Assembly: GCF_001613325.1 (NCBI RefSeq)
Contig: NZ_BDCD01000048.1
Coordinates: 1-52,926, forward strand
DNA from: Nocardia yamanashiensis NBRC 100130
Lineage (GTDB): Bacteria > Actinomycetota > Actinomycetes > Mycobacteriales > Mycobacteriaceae
Length of the DNA: 52,926 nt
Reading direction: 5' to 3'
Shown: positions 8,545-15,564 of the stretch, one piece after another
Numbering within the stretch: position 1 is the first letter of the stretch
How the letters are laid out: each line of letters opens with the position of its first letter
The notes under the pieces: generated by a model
Database searches by the model: none
What the model was told of the DNA's origin: nothing
Seen by the model: the letters and a program-made list of their open reading frames with translations, nothing else
Made by a program: the position numbers and the translations under genes

Positions 8545-8596
8545 CCAGCCCGCACCCGTACGACCCAGCCCGGCAACACCTGTCAGGATCGCCCTC

Positions 8597-9247
8597 TCAG
8601 CACGCGTAATGCGCGTTGACGCCATCCTGCCCCGTGTAGTTCGGCCCGGCATGATCGTCCGCGCCCAGGTAGGCGAATTCCCAGTGCGGTACGCCGTGCC
8701 CGTCCCGTGCGATGCGCCGGTTCCGGGAGTCGTATCGGAACCCGTTGTCCCGCAGCGCGGCGGTCAGCTTCCGGCCCATCGGCGATCCGTCCGCGCGCAG
8801 TACCGAAGCGGTGTCGAAGTTGGCGGTGAACCGGCCGTCAGCGGTCAGCCAGGACGCGATCCGGCTCAGCGCCCCCAGTTTGTCGCCCACGTAATGCAGC
8901 ACGTGAACGCCGGTCACGAGATCCACCGGCCGGTCCGGCGCATAGTCGAGCACCGATCCGATCACCAGCTCGATGCCCGGCCGCGCCGCCCCACGGAAGT
9001 ATCCCACCAGATCCAATCCGATGATCTCGGCTCGCCCGGACAGTGTTTCGGCCGCCTCGAACAGCGCCAGCCCGCTGCCGCATCCCACATCCAGCCAGCG
9101 CTGCGGTCCCGGGCGCGCGGCCAGCCAGGCCACCGGATCGAATCCCAGCTCGCGCCGGTACCCGGCCAGCCGCCGCTCCCGGTTCATCTCGGAATTGGCC
9201 ACCACCGCGGACTGTTCCAGACCGGCGTCATCGAGCAATTCGTGCAC
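8597..9247 (-). CDS. SAM-dependent methyltransferase (class I)
   Basis: A 216-residue protein with a class I methyltransferase core: motif I LDVGCGSGLALFEAA, an acidic strand-2 end (IIGLDLVGYF), and motif IV-like DLVTGVHVLHYVGD. The C-terminal part is predicted to be non-catalytic and substrate-facing. The start is GTG 9247, with AGGA about eight bases upstream. It is convergent with the M23 gene and divergent from the hydrolase at 9382. Nothing around it shows whether the target is a small molecule or a macromolecule. Confidence 0.8.
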   Translation of the reverse strand: MHELLDDAGLEQSAVVANSEMNRERRLAGYRRELGFDPVAWLAARPGPQRWLDVGCGSGLALFEAAETLSGRAEIIGLDLVGYFRGAARPGIELVIGSVLDYAPDRPVDLVTGVHVLHYVGDKLGALSRIASWLTADGRFTANFDTASVLRADGSPMGRKLTAALRDNGFRYDSRNRRIARDGHGVPHWEFAYLGADDHAGPNYTGQDGVNAHYAC

Positions 9248-9381
9248 TCGACCATCCTGCCCGCCGCTCGTCTACGCGCAACGCATCGGGACCCGAAATC
9301 ACAACAAACCCACCGGTCGGGCGGGTCCGCTCGTACGGTGTCTAGTGCAACTGAACGCTCGTGGCCTCGTAACCTGCTGCC

Positions 9382-10263
9382 ATGACCTCGATTCCACCGT
9401 CGATGATCACCCTGCCGGACCGTCCCGTCGGCGTCGCCGAATACGGCAGTATCACCGGTGAACCGGTGATGTTCTGTCATGGATTGCCCGGATCACATGT
9501 GGAGGCAGCGGCTTTCGACGAGGCGGCCGCCGCCGCGGATATGCGGATCATCGCGATCGACCGGCCGGGTATCGGCGCGTCGCCGCTGGCGCGGCGGGAA
9601 CGGGTGGCCGATTGGTCCGGAACGGTCGCGGCGGTGGCCGATCAGCTGGGGCTGGATCGTTTTGCGGTACTGGGTGTTTCCGGCGGCGGCCCGTACGCGC
9701 TGGCCTGTGCGCACGGGCTGCCCGCGCGGGTCACGGCGACGGTGCTGGTCAGCGCACCGGCCCCGTTCGATCACGAGGCCGCCGCGTCGGGTGAGAGCGC
9801 CCGGCAGCGCGGTATCGGATTGCGCTTGATGCACCGGTTCCCGTTCCTGGCCCGCCCGGTCGCGGCGCGCATGTCCACGCTGGTCCGCAAGCCGAGCGGG
9901 CTGGCGGCACTGATCGCCCAGATGGCCCCGGTCGACCGGACCCGGCTCGAAGATCCCGCGCTGGCCGCCGAACTCGAGGCCAATCTGACCCAGGCGTTCG
10001 CGAGCGGCAGTCGCGGCGTGGCGGTGGACACGCTGCTGTTGTTCGCGCGCCCGTGGGGCTTCGATCTGGCGGATATCACTGTGCCCGTGCATATCTGGCA
10101 CGGCGACGCCGACAACAATGTCCCGGTCGCCGACGGCCGGCAGCTGGCGGCGGCGCTGCCGAACCACACCCTGAACATCGTGGCGGGCGCGGGCCATCTG
10201 ATGTTCGTCGATCATGCCGCCGCCATCCTGAACTCGATCCGCGCCGGCGAGACGCGCGGCTAA
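9382..10263 (+). CDS. Alpha/beta hydrolase
   Basis: A 293-residue alpha/beta-hydrolase fold protein. The oxyanion region is CHGLPGS, the nucleophile elbow GVSGGGP (Ser100), the acid probably lies in HGDADNNVPV, and the histidine in GAGHLMFVDH. The length and the HG-x-PGS start are typical of the broad esterase/epoxide hydrolase-like branch. The 3' end overlaps the convergent TetR gene by four bases (10260-10263). The substrate is unknown. Confidence 0.88.
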   Translation: MTSIPPSMITLPDRPVGVAEYGSITGEPVMFCHGLPGSHVEAAAFDEAAAAADMRIIAIDRPGIGASPLARRERVADWSGTVAAVADQLGLDRFAVLGVSGGGPYALACAHGLPARVTATVLVSAPAPFDHEAAASGESARQRGIGLRLMHRFPFLARPVAARMSTLVRKPSGLAALIAQMAPVDRTRLEDPALAAELEANLTQAFASGSRGVAVDTLLLFARPWGFDLADITVPVHIWHGDADNNVPVADGRQLAAALPNHTLNIVAGAGHLMFVDHAAAILNSIRAGETRG

Positions 10264-10838
10264 TCGGAGTAGGCGGGCCAGTCCGACAGCGTGCGATGCA
10301 GCGCGTCGACGAGATGCGGCCAGGTGTCGTCGGGGGAACGCGAGTGGGCGAATCCTCCGGCGGCCTCCAGGGTCGCGAATCCGTGAAAGGTGCTGCGCAG
10401 CAGGCGCGCCGCGTCCAGGGCCTCGGCGTCGCCCAGGTGATAGCCGCGCAGGATGGCGGTGGTCAATTCGATACTGCGCAACAGCGCGGGCTCCCCGGCC
10501 ACCTCGGCCGGATCCATCCGAATCTGGGTGGCCGCGTAGCGCTCCGGATACTCCAGGACGTACCCGCGATACGCTCCGGCGAAGGCCACCAGCGCCTCCC
10601 GCCCCGACCGCCCCGCCACCGCCGCGCCGATCCGATCGTTGAGTTCCGCGCTCGCCAGCAGTGCCACCTTCACCCGCAGGTCGTGCAGATTCCGGACGTG
10701 GACGTACAGGCTCGGATCCTTCACCCCGAACTTGCGGGCGACCGCGGACAGCGTCAGCTTCTCGAAGCCGATCTCGTCGGCCAGCGCGGCCGCGGCGGCG
10801 ACGACCCGTTCGGTGCTCAAACCTGCCCGGGGCGACAT
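10260..10838 (-). CDS. TetR-family transcriptional regulator
   Basis: A 192-residue repressor-type protein. The N-terminal HTH (TERVVAAAAALADEIGFEKL followed by TLSAVARKFGVKDPSLYVHV) is classic TetR; the C-terminal two thirds form an all-helical ligand domain of the TetR_C/WHG type with FHGFATLEAAGGF near the end. The ATG at 10838 has GGGAGGTG immediately upstream and replaces a longer in-frame reading. A near-perfect inverted repeat sits 14 bp before the start, consistent with autoregulation. The convergent hydrolase and the upstream Rieske oxidoreductase are the candidate partners; the ligand is unknown. Confidence 0.9.
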   Translation of the reverse strand: MSPRAGLSTERVVAAAAALADEIGFEKLTLSAVARKFGVKDPSLYVHVRNLHDLRVKVALLASAELNDRIGAAVAGRSGREALVAFAGAYRGYVLEYPERYAATQIRMDPAEVAGEPALLRSIELTTAILRGYHLGDAEALDAARLLRSTFHGFATLEAAGGFAHSRSPDDTWPHLVDALHRTLSDWPAYSD

Positions 10839-10851
10839 GCCCACCTCCCTG

Positions 10852-10879
10852 CGATGACTAGGCCGAAACCTAATCATCG
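10852..10879. promoter_or_regulatory. Inverted repeat, probable TetR operator
   Basis: CGATGACTAGG, six bases, then CCTAATCATCG: 11-bp arms with one mismatch. It lies in the only non-coding DNA ahead of the TetR start (10838), a position where repressors of this family normally act on themselves. The size suits a TetR dimer site. Confidence 0.6.
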
Positions 10880-10883
10880 TAGG

Positions 10884-12401
10884 TCATGGCTGCTGTGGCG
10901 CCTGGATCTGCTTGTGCAGGAGCGGCAGCGATTCGGTGGCCGGGCCTTCCAGGAGGGTGCCGTCGGCGGCGAACCGGGAACCGTGCAGCGGGCAATCCCA
11001 GGACCGCTCGGCGGCGTTCCAGCGGACGATGCCGTACAGGTGCGGGCAGACCGCCGAGAGCTGGGTCGTCACCCCGCCGACCGTGCAGGTCGCGGTGGGC
11101 CGCAGCAGGCGGCGTTCGACCCGGCCGCAGCCCTCCGGCGGCGGGACGTCGTCGGCCGCGGTGCGGGCCAGGCGGATCCAGCCGGTCGAAAGACTCTGCG
11201 CGACAGCGGCATTGGTGGCCGCGGTGTGGGGGAGGGAAGCCAGATCGGAGCGCCGCCACGAGGCCAGCACCGGTGACCATTCGGGCGGCTTGCCGGTCAG
11301 GCGGCCGGACAGCGCGAGGGCGGCGGCGATCGCATTGGTCATGCCCCACTTGGCGTACCCGGTGCCGACCAGAATGCCGTTCACGCCCGGCAGGATCGGG
11401 CCGACATAGGGCAGTTCGCCGGTGGGCTCGTAATCCTGGGCCGACCAGTTGGTGATCGGCTCGATCGAGGGGAACCAATGACGCGTCCACTCGATCAGAT
11501 CGTTCACGCACTCCTCGGTGTGCGTCTCGCGGCCCACCACATGACCGTTGCCGCCGACCAGCAGGATGTCGCCGTCCGGATCGGGGACGTAGCGCAGCGA
11601 CCGGGTGGGCTCGCCCGCACTGAGGTACATGCCGTGCGGCAGCGGATCGGTGGTGCGGAAGGCGGCCAGATACGACCGCTGCGGAATCAGCCGCGCGAAG
11701 AACCCGCCGCGATCCAGAATCGGTGTGCCCGTGGCCAATACGACCGTCTCGGCATGCAGCGGCCCGTGCTCGGTATCGACGACGTGATCGCCGCCCCGGC
11801 CGAACCCGACGCCCAGCACCCGGCTCGACTCGTAGATCGGCACGCCCCGGGCCTCGATATCGGCGGCCAGCATGGACAGCAGCCCCATCGGATTCAGCTG
11901 GGCCTGCCCGGCCAGCCGGACCGCGCCGAACGACGGGAACGGCGTGTCGATCCGCTCCAGATACTCGACCGGCAGCCCCGCCGCGCGCAGCACCTCGTGC
12001 TCGGCGCGCACCGCACCCACCTCGCTCTCGGCCTGCGCGTAGGTGAGCGCATCGGCCAACTGGAAGGGGATGTCGTTCGCCTCGCAGTAGGTGAGCAGCC
12101 ACTGCTGGGCCGCCGCATTGGCGTCCAGATACTGCCGCAGCGCCGCGCCGGAATGCCGCTCCCGGATCCGCTGAGCGCGAACACCCTGCAGCAGCGACAC
12201 TTTCGCGGTGGTCGCGCCGGTCGTGCCGTCGCCGATGCGCCGGGCCTCGACCACCGCCACCCGCACCCCGCTCTGGGCCAGCAGCAATGCGGTCGTCAGC
12301 CCGGTCAATCCCGCGCCCACCACGACCACGTCGAAACGCAGCCCGGGCGTCACGGGTAGCCGGGCCGGGGTCGGGGTGTCGATCAACCACAGAGATGTCA
12401 T
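10884..12401 (-). CDS. FAD-dependent oxidoreductase with C-terminal Rieske [2Fe-2S] domain
   Basis: A 505-residue fusion. The N-terminal part is a DAO-type FAD oxidoreductase with dinucleotide-binding VVVVGAGLTGLTTALLLAQ and the second-strand Glu in VVEARRIG. The last 80 residues carry a Rieske centre: CPH (Cys452, His454) and CPLH (Cys470, His473), in the order and form needed to bind [2Fe-2S]. This architecture is known in actinobacteria and is usually annotated as a FAD-dependent oxidoreductase with a Rieske tail; the electron partner and substrate are generally unknown. The ATG at 12401 is 49 bp from the divergent ABM-globin gene, so the two may share a promoter region. Confidence 0.9.
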   Translation of the reverse strand: MTSLWLIDTPTPARLPVTPGLRFDVVVVGAGLTGLTTALLLAQSGVRVAVVEARRIGDGTTGATTAKVSLLQGVRAQRIRERHSGAALRQYLDANAAAQQWLLTYCEANDIPFQLADALTYAQAESEVGAVRAEHEVLRAAGLPVEYLERIDTPFPSFGAVRLAGQAQLNPMGLLSMLAADIEARGVPIYESSRVLGVGFGRGGDHVVDTEHGPLHAETVVLATGTPILDRGGFFARLIPQRSYLAAFRTTDPLPHGMYLSAGEPTRSLRYVPDPDGDILLVGGNGHVVGRETHTEECVNDLIEWTRHWFPSIEPITNWSAQDYEPTGELPYVGPILPGVNGILVGTGYAKWGMTNAIAAALALSGRLTGKPPEWSPVLASWRRSDLASLPHTAATNAAVAQSLSTGWIRLARTAADDVPPPEGCGRVERRLLRPTATCTVGGVTTQLSAVCPHLYGIVRWNAAERSWDCPLHGSRFAADGTLLEGPATESLPLLHKQIQAPQQP

Positions 12402-12450
12402 AGCTCGGCCATAACCATCGCGGTGCGCCCGAAACGCCTACCTTGGTTTC

Positions 12451-13209
12451 ATGATCATCGAATACCTCCGATACCGGATTCCCGCCGACCGGGCCGCCGG
12501 CTTCGAAACGGCGTATTCCCGTGCGGCACAGCAGCTCGCGGCGGCGCCCGAATGCGTGGACTACGAGCTGGCGCGTTCGGTGGACGAACCCGGATGTTTC
12601 ATCCTGCGCATCACCTGGACCTCCGCGCAGGATCATCTGAAGGGTTTCCGGGAAGGGGAGCATTTCCCGCCGTTCCTGGCCGAGATCGAGCCGTACATCG
12701 AGAACCTCGAGGAGATGCGGCACTACGAGCGGACCCCGGTGCACGGCAGCGGCGGTTCGGTGCCGACCCTGTATGAATGGGCCGGCGGGGCCGAGGCATT
12801 CGATCGCCTGACCGACGTCTTCTATCGCAAGGTGCACGCCGACGAGCTGATCGGGCCGCTGTTCGCGCACATGAACCCGGACCATCCGCACTTCGTGGCG
12901 CTGTGGCTCGGCGAGGTGCTGGGCGGCCCGGCCGCCTACAGCGCCGAACGCGGCGATTACCGGCACATGGTCTCCGCGCACCTCGGCAAGCACATCGCCG
13001 AACCGCAGCGCCGCCGGTGGATCAACCTGCTCATGGATGCCGCCGACGAGGTGGGACTGCCCGCCGATCCGGAGTTCCGCGCCGCCTTCGCCTCCTATAT
13101 CGAATGGGGCACCCGGCTGGCCGTGATCAACTCCGCGCCGGGCGTGGAAGCCTACGACGCGCCGATCCCGCACTGGGGCTGGGGCGTGACGCCGCCGTAC
13201 CGCGGCTGA
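12451..13209 (+). CDS. ABM-domain/truncated haemoglobin (group II) fusion
   Basis: A 252-residue chimera. Residues 1-95 form an antibiotic-biosynthesis-monooxygenase (ABM) ferredoxin-like domain (MIIEYLRYRI ... GCFILRITW). Residues from about 105 form a group II truncated globin: Phe124-Tyr125 as the B9/B10 pair, His177 as proximal F8 and Trp190 as G8, with the 13-residue His-to-Trp spacing of mycobacterial trHbO. Such fusions have been described in Streptomyces. Roles in oxygen or NO chemistry, or in quinol-like monooxygenation, have been proposed but not settled. It diverges from the Rieske oxidoreductase, a possible electron donor, and precedes the TenA-like gene by 24 bp. Confidence 0.9.
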   Translation: MIIEYLRYRIPADRAAGFETAYSRAAQQLAAAPECVDYELARSVDEPGCFILRITWTSAQDHLKGFREGEHFPPFLAEIEPYIENLEEMRHYERTPVHGSGGSVPTLYEWAGGAEAFDRLTDVFYRKVHADELIGPLFAHMNPDHPHFVALWLGEVLGGPAAYSAERGDYRHMVSAHLGKHIAEPQRRRWINLLMDAADEVGLPADPEFRAAFASYIEWGTRLAVINSAPGVEAYDAPIPHWGWGVTPPYRG

Positions 13210-13233
13210 CCCCCCGCCTGCTTGACTCGGGGC

Positions 13234-13842
13234 ATGAGCCTTTCCGCGCACCTCGAGAAACTGGGACGCCCCCTGGTCGATCAGCAGCTCGCCCACCCCA
13301 CCGTGGCCGGCATCGCCACGGGCGAGCTGCCGGAACCGATCTTCCGGTCCTGGCTGGAACAGGACTACCTGTTCCTGCTCGACTATGTGCGCGTGTTCTC
13401 CCGCCTGGCCTGGCAGGCGCCCGCCGCGCACCTGGGCGATCTGGTGGACCTGGCGCACGCCACCTTCCACGACGAGTTGTCGCTGCACCGTTCCCTGGCC
13501 GCGGAATTCGGGGCCGACCTGGACGGCGCGGTGAAAGGCGAACCGTGCCGGGCGTATACGGCGTTCCTGCTCGATGCCGCCGCCTCGTACACCGACGGTA
13601 TCGCCGCTCTGTACCCGTGCATGTGGGGCTATTCCACGCTGGGCAAGCTACTGGCCGAGAACCTTCCCGAGGACCCGCGCTACCGCCGCTGGATCGACAC
13701 CTATTCCGATCCCGGCTTCGCCGCGCTGACCCGCCGCTGCGCCCAGATGCTCGACGAATCGGACGCCGATCCCGTTCGCGCGGAACGTTTCTTCCTCGCG
13801 GGCATGCGCCACGAACTGGCGTTCTGGGATGTGCCCGCCTGA
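13234..13842 (+). CDS. TenA/thiaminase II-family protein
   Basis: A 202-residue all-helical protein of the TenA/THI-4/PqqC family. Residues matching the Bacillus TenA active site are Asp44, Cys129 and Tyr133 (CMWGY, the same four-residue spacing as Cys135/Tyr139), Tyr157 and Glu194; the second aromatic near Asp44 is Phe47 rather than Tyr. TenA hydrolyses aminopyrimidines in thiamine salvage, but several family members act on other substrates and no thiamine gene is nearby. The start is ATG 13234; an in-frame TTG at 13222 is less likely. It follows the ABM-globin gene closely and may be co-transcribed. Confidence 0.85.
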   Translation: MSLSAHLEKLGRPLVDQQLAHPTVAGIATGELPEPIFRSWLEQDYLFLLDYVRVFSRLAWQAPAAHLGDLVDLAHATFHDELSLHRSLAAEFGADLDGAVKGEPCRAYTAFLLDAAASYTDGIAALYPCMWGYSTLGKLLAENLPEDPRYRRWIDTYSDPGFAALTRRCAQMLDESDADPVRAERFFLAGMRHELAFWDVPA

Positions 13843-13847
13843 TCGAG

Positions 13848-14279
13848 CTAGCGCGGGCTGACCCGCACGTAGTCGAAGGTGCGGCTCTGCCGATCCAGCG
13901 CGGTGAACGAGCTCACCACCGAACTCGGCGCGTCGCAATGGAACGTGGTGCTCTTGAAAGCCTGTGTGGCGCTTTCGGGTTGGGGACCCTCGGTGCCGAA
14001 GTCCGACATGGTCACGGCGGACAGGAAACCGCCGGACGGAACCACCGCGTAGGGCCCGGTCCCGGTGCCGTGCTCGGCGCTGCTGAAGGTCAGCCCGCCG
14101 TTGCCGTCGAACACCAGCGAATTGGACGGTTCGTTCGGCACGGTGAACTCGCCCCCGAAATCGGTGAGGCTGGTCCCGCAGGTCGCGGCGCTGGACGGGG
14201 CCATGCCCGTCACGGCCGCGGCCGCGACGACCACGAAGGCGGTGAGCACGGCGGTTTTCGGCGATGCTGCGGAAAGCAT
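13848..14279 (-). CDS. Small secreted protein of unknown function
   Basis: A 143-residue protein with a convincing Sec signal peptide: a short charged start (SPK), a hydrophobic run AVLTAFVVVAAAAVTG, and a likely cleavage after SSA near residue 32. The mature part has two cysteines (in ATCGTS and FHCDAP) that could form one disulphide, and many Gly, Ser and Thr, suggesting a small beta-rich extracellular domain. The ATG at 14279 has GGGAGGGA upstream. I do not recognise the family. It lies downstream of the lipoprotein hydrolase on the same strand, 97 bp away. Confidence 0.75.
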   Translation of the reverse strand: MLSAASPKTAVLTAFVVVAAAAVTGMAPSSAATCGTSLTDFGGEFTVPNEPSNSLVFDGNGGLTFSSAEHGTGTGPYAVVPSGGFLSAVTMSDFGTEGPQPESATQAFKSTTFHCDAPSSVVSSFTALDRQSRTFDYVRVSPR

Positions 14280-14375
14280 GTGCGTCCCTCCCGGATCCGA
14301 ACGATGGTCGATGCGGTCGCGCGCACCCACTGAACCGCACCGGGCCCACGCACCGGGAGCCGACACGCCGGACCG

Positions 14376-15272
14376 TTACCGAGGTGAGGGCGTATCGAGG
14401 AACCCGGTGATCAGCGGCAGCAGCAGATCGGGCCGGTACATGAGGTCGTAGTGGGTGGTGCCGGGCACGATCTGCAGCGCGGTCTTGCTGATCCGTGCCG
14501 CCAGCTCCTCCGAATGCGGGCGCAGCACGGCATCGTTTTCGGCATTGATCACCAGCGCCCGGGCCTTCACGGCCGCGAGATCCTTTGTCCAGTCGTAGTT
14601 CTCGCCCAGCAGCTGGCGCGTCTTGGTGACCAGCGCGGTCCAGCCGGCCGGATCGGGAGCGGTCTGGACGTACATCTCGTGCAAGGGCGTGGCCTGCATG
14701 GCGACCGGGTCCATGGCGGCCATGCCCGCGCGTGATTCCGCCGACCAGCCGTCGCTGCGGAAGGGCGCGGACGTGAGGATCAGCCGGTTCACGGCATCCG
14801 GATGCCGGGCGCTCAGCTGCAGCGCGACGCCCCCGCCGAGCGAGTAGCCGAAGACGTCCGCTTTACCGAGGTTCAGATGGGTGATCAGGCCGGCGATATC
14901 GTCGGCCATCGATTCGAATCGCATCGGGCGGTCGGCGTCCGGGGTGTGGCCGTGCGCCTGCAGATCGACCGTGATGACCTTGCGGGTCTTGGCGAGCTCG
15001 GGCACGTACGCGGCGAAGGTGGAATCGGCCGCGACCAGACCGCCGTGCAGCAGGATGATCGGATCGCCGGTGCCCTGGACGGTGTAGAAGAAGCGCACAT
15101 TGTTGACGTTCGCGTAGAAGCCCTTGCCGTCGGCGCTCGGGGCGTCCGCGGCGGTCGCCTGAATGCTGGAGACGCTCGCCGACTGCTCCTCGGTGCTGCT
15201 GCAGCCTGCGCTCAGCAAGCTCGAAACCGCTAGTGCCGCAACAATACTCACTGCCTTGATGGTGTTGTTCAT
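14376..15272 (-). CDS. Lipoprotein alpha/beta hydrolase
   Basis: A 298-residue exported hydrolase. The N-terminus has a lipobox LSAGC (Cys24), so it should be lipid-anchored outside the membrane. The catalytic fold shows ILLHGG, the nucleophile elbow GYSLGGG (Ser144), an acid in INAENDAVLRP and the histidine in VPGTTHYDL. The ATG at 15272 is chosen because it begins a proper signal peptide and has GGAG upstream. It is divergent from the first SulP-carbonic anhydrase gene across a 292-bp region. The substrate is unknown; a surface esterase or lipase role is likely. Confidence 0.88.
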   Translation of the reverse strand: MNNTIKAVSIVAALAVSSLLSAGCSSTEEQSASVSSIQATAADAPSADGKGFYANVNNVRFFYTVQGTGDPIILLHGGLVAADSTFAAYVPELAKTRKVITVDLQAHGHTPDADRPMRFESMADDIAGLITHLNLGKADVFGYSLGGGVALQLSARHPDAVNRLILTSAPFRSDGWSAESRAGMAAMDPVAMQATPLHEMYVQTAPDPAGWTALVTKTRQLLGENYDWTKDLAAVKARALVINAENDAVLRPHSEELAARISKTALQIVPGTTHYDLMYRPDLLLPLITGFLDTPSPR

Positions 15273-15417
15273 GTCTCCGCCTTCGCGTCTTCGGGGTACG
15301 TCCATCCAGACGGCGCAGGCTCGCGGAACTAATCGGGCACTTGACCAAACTACTGTGGGGTAGGTCACAGTTCGATAAGGGTTCGCCTCATCTGTTCCGA
15401 AAACCCTTTTCAGATTC

Positions 15418-15438
15418 TTTGCCGGTTCTTTACGATTA
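15418..15438 (+). promoter_or_regulatory. Shared upstream element of the first SulP-carbonic anhydrase gene
   Basis: An AT-rich sequence, TTTGCCGGTTCTTTACGATT plus one A, 126 bp before the start codon, matches an element ahead of the second copy (17866-17886) at 15 of 21 positions, including TTTGC, TCTTTAC and the final TTA. Matched distances to both starts suggest a common promoter or activator site. Confidence 0.45.
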
Positions 15439-15564
15439 CCGACGGTCCGCTACCGCGGATGATCTTCACAGCGTCGTGCTCTCACAGCCTCGCCCGCCGC
15501 TCGCTCTCGATGCCAGTACATGTTGACCGATGAACCGGGCGGCTCCGTCCGGCGAAGGAGAGAT

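Noticed and set aside
10870..13488. Minus-strand frame of 872 codons
   Set aside because: It reads the oxidoreductase gene out of frame and the ABM-globin and TenA genes in antisense; low complexity and no recognisable domain.
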